Shown: positions 34,180 through 42,147 of the stretch, one piece after another
Layout: each line of letters starts with the position of its first letter
How positions within the stretch are numbered: the first letter of the stretch is position 1
Assembly: GCA_015206945.1 (NCBI GenBank)
Contig: JADEXV010000035.1
Span: 1 to 43,822 of the forward strand
Origin: Nostocales cyanobacterium LEGE 12452
Lineage (GTDB): Bacteria; Cyanobacteriota; Cyanobacteriia; Cyanobacteriales; Nostocaceae
Length of the DNA: 43,822 bases
Direction: 5' to 3'
Notes under the pieces: generated by a model
What the model saw: only the letters and a program-made list of their open reading frames with translations
The model's database searches: none
Told to the model about the DNA's origin: nothing
Made by a program: the position numbers and the translations under genes

Positions 34180-34522
34180 TGTAAGCATATAAAAAAGTTC
34201 AACAATTCTAGTCTCTCAAAGCATTGATTTTTCGTGGTTGGGTGCAAGTCCACGTAAAAATAAGTTGAACAATTTGGGGATGGAAAAGGGATCACTCTAC
34301 TACTTTTTCAACACAGAGACACCAAACTCAAATAAAAAAGTTCAACAATTAGGAGAGTGATTCTACCCGCATGTGGGCGCGATCGCTCTAGTAATAACGT
34401 AGCGATCGCACGGCGGTAAGACTTGCGAGCGATTCATGGACGGATGCCTGGAGCGGGGTAAAGCACCCAACAGAAATTGTAGAACTTTTTTATTTATTGT
34501 TGAACTTTTTTATTCCTCTACA
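34180..34522. mobile_element. 343-bp Tn7-like mini-element with 5-bp target duplication
   Basis: The left end reads TGTAAGCATATAAAAAAGTT, the right end on the complement TGTAGAGGAATAAAAAAGTT, both continuing CAACAAT. Direct repeats ACTAG flank it exactly (34175-34179 and 34523-34527), the 5-bp duplication typical of Tn7-like transposition. Copies of ATAAAAAAGTTCAACAAT lie at 34189, 34256 (degenerate) and 34331 on one side, and at 34476-34495 and 34496-34515 inverted and back to back on the other. The core (about 34210-34475) has no frame but has hairpins (CGTGG...CCACG at 34234-34255; ATCACTCT with AGAGTGAT) and HIP1 octamers. It may be a non-autonomous element, possibly carrying an RNA. Confidence 0.75.
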
Positions 34523-34612
34523 ACTAGGGAAGTAATTTTAATCGTAGTTTATATCGGATAAAAGATAAGGGTATCTTATTTTGTCTTCAACGTGGTATAT
34601 TATCTTTGTCAC

Positions 34613-34653
34613 TGTAAGCATAAGATGAGCAACTTGCTCACTTTATGCTTACA
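34613..34653. repeat. Palindromic pair of TnsB-type sites at the tniQ-side end
   Basis: TGTAAGCATAAGATGAGCAA and the inverted TTGCTCACTTTATGCTTACA flank one central C. They are two head-to-head transposase sites just inside the terminus. The palindrome lies 41 bp beyond the tniQ stop, so it may also serve as the transcription terminator of the operon. Confidence 0.75.
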
Positions 34654-34694
34654 AAAAGGAAAAGGAAGCACCGTCCAGTAGCTCTGGTCTGGGT

Positions 34695-35612
34695 TCAATT
34701 GAGTACACTCGGTATAATCGAGAAAATTTCCAAACCCTCAACAGGGTTAATTCCAAGCTTGTAACACCACCTCAAAAACCTAGTGAGAGTAGGTTTTCGC
34801 GGATATTTGGCTATTGGGGTATCTTTATAAAAAGAAGTCGAACTAAATGTTGGCAGAGCGCCGAAAATCAGGCCGACAGATTGAGCAGCCCACTTGTCCC
34901 AATCAAACCGAGATCCCTGAGATTTAGCAGTGTTGTCGAAAAACCGACCCAGCCATGCATTACAAGCACAACAATAGCCAAGAGAATGGCATTCCAGATC
35001 GAGAAATTTTTGAAAATAACCACAGTACAAGCAGCGCAATTGTAGGTAACGTTGGTGAACTGGACAAACACTAACAGCTTCTATTGTCCACAACAAAGGG
35101 TGATAAATAGGTAAACCAGCTTCACGCCAGTCTTGATAACAACCAGAACACCAACGTTGTTCAGTATGAAAAATATGATTGAAGTTAAGCCGCCAGGAAT
35201 GCCATTGGAGTAAAGTCAGAAAACTCAAATCCCGCCTAGCAGTTAATTTTTCAACGATGGCAACTACCTTTGAAACATGATGCGTTCGGTCTAACCAAAA
35301 TTTAGCAGACTGCTGTTGTAAAAGTGCAGGCTCTCGATGCCAAGCATCGATGAGCATTTTGATAGCATCATCAGCTTTCAAGAAATCCGGTGGTTGGTTG
35401 CTCTGGATAAATAACGGCGTAATTTTATAGCGAATTAAACTAGCAATCGAGACACCATGTGCAGCAGCCAAACGCTGTAAGTAACTAGTAAAACTTTCAA
35501 CTGTGGGTGTACCAAAACCTATTGGTTGAAGAGAATAAAGATGGCTGCGTTTTGGAAGTTGGTTCATTCTTAAGTCCCAAGACTCATAATTAGCCAAACT
35601 TTCAACCGACAT
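34695..35612 (-). CDS. tniQ: TniQ/TnsD-family target selector, 305 residues
   Basis: I choose ATG 35612 because GGAGGTG lies just upstream and because MNQLPKRSHLYSLQPIGFGTP (from residue 16) is the normal TniQ start. The longer frame to 35717 adds hydrophobic shadow sequence. Zinc ligands are C155-x2-C158, C183-x2-H186, C194-x2-C197 and C214/C217. The protein ends at 305 residues, shorter than TnsD (about 500) and with no long DNA-binding C-terminal domain, so it resembles the stand-alone TniQ of type I CASTs. It overlaps the tnsC stop by 11 nt. With no Cascade partner, how it picks targets is unclear. Confidence 0.88.
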   Translation of the reverse strand: MSVESLANYESWDLRMNQLPKRSHLYSLQPIGFGTPTVESFTSYLQRLAAAHGVSIASLIRYKITPLFIQSNQPPDFLKADDAIKMLIDAWHREPALLQQQSAKFWLDRTHHVSKVVAIVEKLTARRDLSFLTLLQWHSWRLNFNHIFHTEQRWCSGCYQDWREAGLPIYHPLLWTIEAVSVCPVHQRYLQLRCLYCGYFQKFLDLECHSLGYCCACNAWLGRFFDNTAKSQGSRFDWDKWAAQSVGLIFGALPTFSSTSFYKDTPIAKYPRKPTLTRFLRWCYKLGINPVEGLEIFSIIPSVLN

Positions 35613-36708
35613 TTTCACCACCTCCAACAGGACGACGTTGAGGTTTAGTATTACCAGTAGTAGAACGACGAGGTTTAGTATTGCTGGTCTGGGACGTGCT
35701 GTGTGTAACCGACCCATGATGAGATTCTAAACCTAAAGCAATTCTCAAAGCCGAACTATCTGGGGTAAACTCAAGTTGCTTTTCTCCTAATCGTGTTTCA
35801 TTGAGAATAATCATGCATTGTTCATGAGAGTAAGCAGAAGATTTTAAATGCGACAGAGCGAGAGTTTTAGCTCCCTCCAGTAACGCCGTTGCCAATGCTT
35901 GAGATAACCAATCTTTGAGAATACCGACACAACCGAAACTGCGTTCGTAGCAAAAATCCCAGTATTGAAGTAAATCAGGCTCTTCTTCAAAAGGTAAATG
36001 GCGTTGGAAAGTTTGAACAATACCTCTGAAAGCTTTTAAATCTTCTTCATTCTCGACTTTGTATCGTTCAAAATGAATATCCAAGCTGCGTCTGCATAAC
36101 TGGGCACTCAAGTTACGAAGTATCAACAAGTCATAAGTACCTGCTAGTACAAATTTGACCCCAGTCAGGTTTGCTAGGGACTTAATACAGTCCGTCTGGT
36201 CACGTAATTTACGACCACTGGCAACTTTACTGAGATTTTGTGCTTCATCAATGCAAAAAACTTTCAAACGACGATGTTTAAGTGCAGCTTCTAATGATGT
36301 TTTCAACTTCAAATTAGTGATTCGACCATAAGCAGGTAACTGAATGCAGGGGTCTTGGAGAACGCCCAGAGCACGTAGATAAAAATCTTTCCAATCAAAA
36401 TTACTAAATTCCGGGGTAGCAACTTCGATATTAGCGATAGGAATAAAACCTTTATCTAGTTCCATTTCTGTTTGAAAAGAAGCTAGTGACCTTTGTGTGA
36501 TGCGACGTAATAAGGTGGTTTTCCCCACACCTGTTGGGCCAAATAAAAAGATTAAAGAAAAGAACGCTGGGTCATCAATTGCATTTTTGAGTTTTTCTGC
36601 TGCTATTAATAATTTGGGGTGCGCCATTGTATATTGCTGGAAATAAGAAATTCTGTCAGCAATAGGTAGAGTTAGTAATTCTTGAGGAAAGCTATAATCA
36701 TGTGCCAT
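35602..36708 (-). CDS. tnsC: TnsC-type AAA+ transposition regulator
   Basis: The 368-residue ATPase has Walker A GPTGVGKTT (57-65) and Walker B VFCIDEAQ (D154-E155), a sensor-like VKFVLAGTYDLL and arginine-rich SAQLCRRSLDIHF. TnsC connects the TniQ-marked target to the TnsAB transposase and gives target immunity. The basic Ser/Thr/Arg-rich tail (about residues 335-368, with a repeated KPRRSTTGNTKPQRR unit) is probably disordered. The ATG overlaps the last base of tnsAB at 36708, so translation is coupled. Confidence 0.9.
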   Translation of the reverse strand: MAHDYSFPQELLTLPIADRISYFQQYTMAHPKLLIAAEKLKNAIDDPAFFSLIFLFGPTGVGKTTLLRRITQRSLASFQTEMELDKGFIPIANIEVATPEFSNFDWKDFYLRALGVLQDPCIQLPAYGRITNLKLKTSLEAALKHRRLKVFCIDEAQNLSKVASGRKLRDQTDCIKSLANLTGVKFVLAGTYDLLILRNLSAQLCRRSLDIHFERYKVENEEDLKAFRGIVQTFQRHLPFEEEPDLLQYWDFCYERSFGCVGILKDWLSQALATALLEGAKTLALSHLKSSAYSHEQCMIILNETRLGEKQLEFTPDSSALRIALGLESHHGSVTHSTSQTSNTKPRRSTTGNTKPQRRPVGGGENVG

Positions 36709-39476
36709 TAGAACTCTCCATAATATTCAAGGGTTTCCGTGATATATGCAGTCAAATTGCTGATAGTTTCACAATTTTTACCTTCATTGGTCGAGTCATC
36801 TCCTAGACAATCATTATTTTCCTCTGCCGCAAATTCTGAGAAATTTAACTTTGGTTCCGGGATCAAATTATTTTGAATAATTTTGTGAACTTTGTCATGT
36901 TCAGTATCGCGCAAGCGTTGTTTGAGGATAGCGCCTTCTTGAGCAAATTTTGAGTTTAAAAATTCTACTAATTCCCGATCATTTATTGTTAACTTACGTC
37001 CGTAATTGCGTTGGCGCTGATTAAGTTCTGCACTCGCCAGCCGAATTTCTTTTTCGGAACGTCCTTGGAAGTATTGATAGTAAGAAGAAATGCATTTTAC
37101 CCACTGTCCTTGTGCTAGTGCATAAGCAATTCCTGCATTCCAAGGGTCGTAACGAACCCACAGCATTGATTTTTCGATTTCTGGATCACGAAATACATCT
37201 GCCCAGTAATAAATATTGTGTATTTTGACACCCTTTCCTGGTTGAACTTTACGCTTTCGTTGATCTGGTGCTGGTAGAGTCAGAATCTGGAATAATTCGT
37301 CATATGCTACTCTTCGGTGTAAGCGACTTCCACCTGTTGCTAATCCGGTGACAAAAGCATCGCACGGACTAGTACCTAATGCCGGATGCAATCGTTGGTC
37401 ATAAACCGAATATGCCCATTCACAAAAGGCAGAGTACAGTTCTTCTAGTGTCCAAATTGCTAATCTTTCTGGACTGACAGATTTGGTGACTTTACGGTGA
37501 AGGCGTTTGATTTGGGTGTTACCTTGCAACTCATGAATAAACTGCGTGTTGGCAGTCCCAAATAGTCTTTCAACAATTGAACCAAACCGAGCATGTGCTG
37601 GCGGTCGATACTTCAGCGTGCAAGTATAAGATGCCAATAATTGTTCAAAATAATGACTGTGAAACTCTTTTCCATTATCTACAACAATATTTTGCGGAAA
37701 CCGTCCAAATCTAGCAACACATATGCGAATTACCATCATACAATCACGGTAGCTTGGCTCATCGAAGGTCAGATAAACTGATAAAATTCTTCGACTATAT
37801 GCATCAACCATGAAGGTTGCCCAAGGACGACCTAAATTCTGATGAATTGAGTTATTTGTAGCAATATAACAATTAGTTAGAGATTCGAGTGAACTGACTA
37901 ATTCAATGTCAATTTGAGTATGGTCAATGTGAACAATCTCAAAAGGGCGACTGCCATGCCGTGGAGTAGTTTGCTTTAATTCCCAATAAAATGGTTCTTC
38001 GGAAATAGCCGCTCGATTACCAAGACGTTTTCTGGTTTGATGATGTCCGCTTCGCTGTTTGATAGCATGGCAAAATGTGATTCTCGATGGTGGTTTGAAT
38101 GGGGGGTCATGGGTTTGGCAAGCTAAAACAAATGATTCATAAACCCGTATTTTTCTGCGTTGTTTGGGTGTTTCATAATGCTCTTTGATAAAATCGAGCA
38201 TAAATTCTTGGGTTTGAGAATCAATTTTTGGAGTCCGATTGCCTTTATTGTTATGTTTAGGCAGTAATCCCAGGTATCCCTGTCCATAAATGAGTAAAGC
38301 TTTTTGGTACTGAGTGCGCCAACGACGGATTGTGCTGCTTGGATATGCTTTCAGAGCATCTTCTAAGTATGGTTGTATTAAATTGTAGCGACGGTTGGCT
38401 TCGATAATATCTTCACAAGTTGCGTGTTTAATAATTTCTGCCGCTGCTGCTTTAATATTTGAGGTTTGTGTTGTCTTATCTCCCATAATTTTCCCTGTAT
38501 CAATCAATGCTGTAAATGCTAAATTTGGTAGTTCTATAAGTTTGCCATCTGCACGTAATAATCCAGTAGTGGTCGTCCCAGTATTTACTATCTCCCATGA
38601 CTCTCCATCCCAATAAATATTAGTACCTACCGCTATTTGGAGTAATATTTGATTACTAGTTTGGGTTGTAGATTCTATTGAGTTAAGATGCTCATAAGAT
38701 AAAGCAACATCTTGGTTAATAAATACGAATACTGTTTCCGGTTGCGAAAGTTTAACTTTATTAAGCTCTACGTAAAGTTTATCTGTAGCAATTAACCAAT
38801 AAAGTACATCAGGATTTATTTCTTCATTTTGTAACAGTTCTGTCAGGGTGATTCCTAGATGATTGTTTACTGTGTTTACAATCAAACTTTGCTCGGTTTC
38901 GTCTATAATTTCTGATGAGTATCCGAAATAATCTAACAGCCAAATTAGATTTTGTTGGAAGTTCCAATTAATTAGAGCATCTGACCATACATGAAAGTCC
39001 AAACCATGACCATGAGCGTATTCTTCACCTGGGGGACAATGCCATTTGCCATCTGAGTTTTTGCAATAGCGATTTGGATTCAATTCGTTCAGCTTGTTAA
39101 GTTCAAGTTCTGTTTTGCATTCCTCCCAAAAAGCTGAATCTGTCCGAATTATAAAGAAATCAGGTGTATATTGGTGTCTATTTTTTCGCCCGCTTTTGCT
39201 TTGATAGACTAATTCTATTGCTGGCGGTTGGTCGTAATATTCGAGTACGCATGGGTCATGTTCTAGTTCATAAATACGTGCTAATTCGTTATGATGGCTC
39301 TCGAATTGAATAGTACATCCCATTTTTCGACTGGGGTAACTGCCACAAACGTTTTTCCTTGCCCCTGTTACTCGACGAGATGGATTGCTGCTGCGAATCT
39401 CCTCAATGATTGCCTGCCCTGCTTGACTGAGGTCTTGTTGACGGCACCAGTTGTTAAACTCAAGGTTGTCAAGCAT
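36708..39476 (-). CDS. tnsAB: TnsA-TnsB fusion transposase
   Basis: The 922-residue protein joins a TnsA-type endonuclease (residues about 35-190: HHNELARIYELE, YTPDFF with D106, then WEECKTE with E119-x-K121) to a TnsB-type DDE transposase (HIDHT with D518, VVDNGKEF with D600, SIVERLFG with E636, and a classic D-35-E spacing). TnsB cuts and joins the 3' ends and TnsA cuts the 5' ends, which together give cut-and-paste movement. Such fusions are known from type I-B1 CASTs and related cyanobacterial Tn7-like elements. After the catalytic core come the Mu-C-like barrel and an acidic C-terminal tail. All key residues appear intact. Confidence 0.93.
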   Translation of the reverse strand: MLDNLEFNNWCRQQDLSQAGQAIIEEIRSSNPSRRVTGARKNVCGSYPSRKMGCTIQFESHHNELARIYELEHDPCVLEYYDQPPAIELVYQSKSGRKNRHQYTPDFFIIRTDSAFWEECKTELELNKLNELNPNRYCKNSDGKWHCPPGEEYAHGHGLDFHVWSDALINWNFQQNLIWLLDYFGYSSEIIDETEQSLIVNTVNNHLGITLTELLQNEEINPDVLYWLIATDKLYVELNKVKLSQPETVFVFINQDVALSYEHLNSIESTTQTSNQILLQIAVGTNIYWDGESWEIVNTGTTTTGLLRADGKLIELPNLAFTALIDTGKIMGDKTTQTSNIKAAAAEIIKHATCEDIIEANRRYNLIQPYLEDALKAYPSSTIRRWRTQYQKALLIYGQGYLGLLPKHNNKGNRTPKIDSQTQEFMLDFIKEHYETPKQRRKIRVYESFVLACQTHDPPFKPPSRITFCHAIKQRSGHHQTRKRLGNRAAISEEPFYWELKQTTPRHGSRPFEIVHIDHTQIDIELVSSLESLTNCYIATNNSIHQNLGRPWATFMVDAYSRRILSVYLTFDEPSYRDCMMVIRICVARFGRFPQNIVVDNGKEFHSHYFEQLLASYTCTLKYRPPAHARFGSIVERLFGTANTQFIHELQGNTQIKRLHRKVTKSVSPERLAIWTLEELYSAFCEWAYSVYDQRLHPALGTSPCDAFVTGLATGGSRLHRRVAYDELFQILTLPAPDQRKRKVQPGKGVKIHNIYYWADVFRDPEIEKSMLWVRYDPWNAGIAYALAQGQWVKCISSYYQYFQGRSEKEIRLASAELNQRQRNYGRKLTINDRELVEFLNSKFAQEGAILKQRLRDTEHDKVHKIIQNNLIPEPKLNFSEFAAEENNDCLGDDSTNEGKNCETISNLTAYITETLEYYGEF

Positions 39477-39729
39477 AATTCTTGGTTAGGAGAGAGTGTT
39501 GCGATCATTAGTCTCTCCTACTCTTTATCTCAGCACAAGGCTGTATATTTATGAACAAAGTGTTGAAAATGTTTGCTCAACTTATACTTTCTCAATCATA
39601 TTTTTGCTCAACTTATGCTTTCAAAACTCTTCTATTTGCTTGTTCCATCTGACGGGGTTAATACTGTTTCAAGCAATCTGTTGCTCAACTTATGCTTTCA
39701 AAGTTGCTCATTTTATCCTTACAGTGACA
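39477..39729. promoter_or_regulatory. tnsAB-side transposon end with four transposase sites and the operon promoter region
   Basis: Site starts are 39573, 39604, 39681 and 39704; the last two are 23 bp apart and lead to the terminal ACA at 39729. This follows the Tn7 pattern of a multi-site end. The promoter of the tnsAB-tnsC-tniQ operon must lie in this end, so transposase binding may autoregulate expression. Confidence 0.7.
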
Positions 39730-39790
39730 GCTCCGGTCGCATATTTGCCCTTGCTACAATCGCCTCACGCGACCATTTTTCAGGATTTGG
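39730..39790 (-). pseudogene. Gene fragment truncated by the Tn7-like element
   Basis: On the minus strand this flank reads KWSREAIVARANMRPE and stops at the transposon terminus. It matches KWSHEAIVARSNVRPE of the gene at 41682-41984. The remaining C-terminal part is not found at the other transposon flank, so it was lost. Confidence 0.6.
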
Positions 39791-39917
39791 CACGGGCGAA
39801 TTGCCCGTAGTACCGAAGGATAGGGCTGTTCATATAGTAGTGGATTCAACAGGGAGTTTGTTGAAGCAATGGAAGTCGGCGGTATTGCTGCGATGGAGGT
39901 TGTTGCCAGGGATTTGA
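39791..39917 (+). pseudogene. Possible IS5/IS4-type transposase scrap
   Basis: The plus-strand frame reads RAVHIVVDSTGSLLKQWKSA, which resembles the first catalytic Asp block (VHLVVDSTG) of many IS transposases. It is only about 30 residues long and unlinked to any visible inverted repeat. Low confidence. Confidence 0.35.
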
Positions 39918-41168
39918 TTAGATTTCCGAAATAGGTAATTTTTCAACTAAATCTAAATTGTTACTTTTTCTGAGCATAGCTCTCAAGCACATTCTGTACT
40001 TAGGATCGGAAAAGCAGTATGCATCTTTTTTCGGAGAACGTTTAATTATAGGATTATCTTTGACTGACAGTCCACTTAGTATCTGAGGAATATTTAAAGT
40101 AAGGTTATTAGTGGACTCTAAAAACTCCTTTCTAACAATCTCTTCTATATCAGACCATTTAAACTCTTCACTCTCAATTAATCCAAGAGAGTATAGTGTT
40201 TGATTACGTCTACCCACTTTGGTATCACGCTCATTCATCATAGACTCTATAACAGTATAATTTGCTGCTAATGATTGTTTAAGCCAAAATTTATCAGCCT
40301 CATCCAACAAAGTATTATCTATTGTTCGATTATTACTTTCTCCAATAAAAGCAAGCTCTAGACAGTATTCATGGATTCTTTGAGGTAGTCTATCAGTTAC
40401 CCAAGAAATATGGGATATTACTGAATCTATATCATGGATATTGTACTTAAGTTCTGTAATAAAACCTTGATAAATAAGATTTTTGCATTGATCTAAAGTC
40501 ATTCTTGAAACTTCAGGCATCTCTCTAATACGATTTGCCACAGTAGTAAGGTTTGGTGTAGCTCGGTAGTATTCTCTTAAATCACCAGGTACACCAACTA
40601 TCAAAAGATTTACTTTGTAAGAGGCATAACGTTCATCATCCAACAGTGTTATAACATTTGCTAACTCTGTTAGTAAGTTCTGATCTGCTCGGATCGACTC
40701 AAGGTTATCAAGTACAAGAATTGCTTGTTCATTACCACTCAGATTGCGAATGTGACTTAAACAAGCTTCAAAAGGTTCCATTTCGCCAAAACTGTACTGA
40801 CCTTGATGCTGTAGGCTACCAGAAGCAACACCTGCATTAAGATCGGCCTTTTTCGTTTCACTATATCCGGTTTTTTTTGCTTGTTGCCCTCTATTTACTA
40901 AATTTGCAAATTCAGCATTAATAGACTTAAGCCTAGACGCATTTGCCAAATTTGCAATATACACATTGATATTTAAATTTTTAAGAACTTTTTTGTATAA
41001 CCAAGTTTTACCACTTCCGCTCTCTCCGTATGTTAATAAATGCATACCGCTTCGCAAACCTCTGATTAAGTTAGACTCTAGGTCTGGACGGTTTACATAC
41101 ATTGACTCATTTACGTCTGAAGCTCTTGGAGTAAAGACTTCTTCTGGTTTCTTATTTTTCTGCCACAT
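39918..41168 (-). CDS. P-loop ATPase of unknown role (AAA/STAND-like)
   Basis: The 416-residue protein has NRPDLESNLIRGLRSGMHLL leading to Walker A GESGSGKTW (48-56), and Walker B AILVLDNLES (D154, followed by Asn rather than Glu). Then come VNLLIVGVPGDLREYY and an arginine-containing sensor-like segment (ANRIREMPEVSRMTL). The C-terminal half is helical with a winged-helix-like region. Such ATPases occur in defence islands and next to transposons, but I cannot assign a specific system. The Asn after the Walker B Asp suggests unusual or weak hydrolysis. It lies just outside the Tn7-like element, so it is a neighbour, not a confirmed component. Confidence 0.7.
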   Translation of the reverse strand: MWQKNKKPEEVFTPRASDVNESMYVNRPDLESNLIRGLRSGMHLLTYGESGSGKTWLYKKVLKNLNINVYIANLANASRLKSINAEFANLVNRGQQAKKTGYSETKKADLNAGVASGSLQHQGQYSFGEMEPFEACLSHIRNLSGNEQAILVLDNLESIRADQNLLTELANVITLLDDERYASYKVNLLIVGVPGDLREYYRATPNLTTVANRIREMPEVSRMTLDQCKNLIYQGFITELKYNIHDIDSVISHISWVTDRLPQRIHEYCLELAFIGESNNRTIDNTLLDEADKFWLKQSLAANYTVIESMMNERDTKVGRRNQTLYSLGLIESEEFKWSDIEEIVRKEFLESTNNLTLNIPQILSGLSVKDNPIIKRSPKKDAYCFSDPKYRMCLRAMLRKSNNLDLVEKLPISEI

Positions 41169-41681
41169 AATTTTAAGATACTATTTTTCAATAAGCTTAT
41201 AAATAACTAACTATTATCTTAGCTACTCAAATTAGCATCCAGCAATGTTTACTCAAAAGTTTATCAAATTTACTATTGTCATCAGAAATGAAAAAAATGC
41301 TGAATACGTAAGTAATTGAGAGGAAGCAGCAAAAAGCTAGGAGATCGGACAAGCCGAAGTTTTTTACTGAAATATCTCTGTTTTGCCAGTTTCAAAAAAC
41401 AATAATCAAAGCCAAATTCTAAAAACTTGAATTAATCAAGGTTTTAGGGTTTATTCTTTGAGATAAACTAAAATTTATAGACAAAAGTGGAAACTAAAGC
41501 GCCATAAGCCTTTGATTTCTTGCGTTATCTTACTCTGAAACAAGAAGATATTCCACTTCCTTTCCTCATGAGGTACAGAGAGACTTCAGATATACAACTT
41601 TTCAGCTTTGAGGATGTACTTTTTTCTAACTAAAAATCTGAATATAGCAGTATTAATACTTAAAAGCAATCATTACTCATT
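41169..41681. other. Intergenic region, nothing recognised
   Basis: An AT-rich stretch upstream of the P-loop ATPase, presumably holding its promoter. No frame of interest, no repeats and no transposon-like ends were found. Confidence 0.35.
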
Positions 41682-41984
41682 CTAGTGAACTAGCACCCCA
41701 TGAACACAAGCAATCCCCCACTGCGGAAACTTCGCCAATAATTTTTTAATCACAATCTGCAAAGCCAGATCATCATTCCAACACTCCTGCAAAAAATCAA
41801 ACCCCGGATTCTGCCCCGAATTGCTTGCTACTTTGAGTTTCTGCATACGCTCTGGTCGCACATTCGACCTTGCAACAATCGCCTCATGCGACCACTTTTC
41901 AGCACTGGTGACAGGCGCGGCGGAACTTTCACCCTCATCAACTGCTTTGACTTCTCCACCTGAAACTTGGTTTTCTTCCGGCAA
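41682..41984 (-). CDS. Hypothetical protein fragment with a KWSxEAIVAR domain
   Basis: From ATG 41984 the protein has 100 residues: an acidic disordered start, then a compact domain KWSHEAIVARSNVRPERMQK...NPGFDFLQECWNDDLALQIV, then IKKLLAKFPQWGIACVHGVLVH. The open frame extends upstream without ATG to about 42090 (SPYEDTFSAAPVAQNEKSLN...), with repeated SAAPV units, so this is probably the tail of a once longer protein. A second copy of the domain is truncated at 39730-39790. I do not recognise the family. Confidence 0.5.
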   Translation of the reverse strand: MPEENQVSGGEVKAVDEGESSAAPVTSAEKWSHEAIVARSNVRPERMQKLKVASNSGQNPGFDFLQECWNDDLALQIVIKKLLAKFPQWGIACVHGVLVH

Positions 41985-42147
41985 GAAAGCAGATTCACCC
42001 TGTTCTACTTGCCTCTGTGTTTGATTAGCGATCGCTGAATTTAAAGATTTCTCATTTTGTGCAACAGGCGCGGCGGAAAATGTGTCTTCATAGGGGGAGA
42101 TCGCCCCTTAGTCGGGTTTCGGATGAAATAACTTACCTAAAATATTT

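Larger units (their letters stand above)
34607..39729 (-). mobile_element. Cargo-less Tn7-like transposon (TnsAB-TnsC-TniQ), 5.1 kb
   Basis: Ends: TGTCACTGTAAGCATAAGAT at 34607 and, on the complement, TGTCACTGTAAGGATAAAAT from 39729. The end downstream of tniQ has two inverted sites making a 41-bp palindrome (34613-34653). The end upstream of tnsAB has four copies of TTGCTCAACTTATGCTTTCA or variants, starting at 39573, 39604, 39681 and 39704. Between lie only the three transposition genes. The flanking 5-mers ATCTT and GCTCC do not match, so one border has been rearranged. No Cas gene, CRISPR array or TnsD is inside. Confidence 0.85.

Noticed and set aside
34207..34475. Possible riboswitch, tRNA-like or tracrRNA-like element in the core of the 343-bp mini-element (GGGTGCAAGTCC motif).
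   Set aside because: The motif recalls a cobalamin-riboswitch P3 or a T-arm, but the other conserved parts (for example GCCACTGT, or a full acceptor and anticodon arm) are absent. I keep it only as a structured region.
34191..34515. Plasmid replication iterons.
   Set aside because: The outer pair is explained by terminal inverted repeats with an exact ACTAG duplication. No Rep-type gene is adjacent.
33781..34522. CRISPR array.
   Set aside because: The repeats are 14-20 bp, unevenly spaced and in both orientations, and they fit transposase-site arrays with TGT/ACA ends. No constant repeat-spacer periodicity.
35612..35717. N-terminal extension of the 305-residue TniQ.
   Set aside because: The extra 35 residues are antisense-like hydrophobic sequence overlapping tnsC, and a strong GGAGGTG precedes the ATG at 35612.
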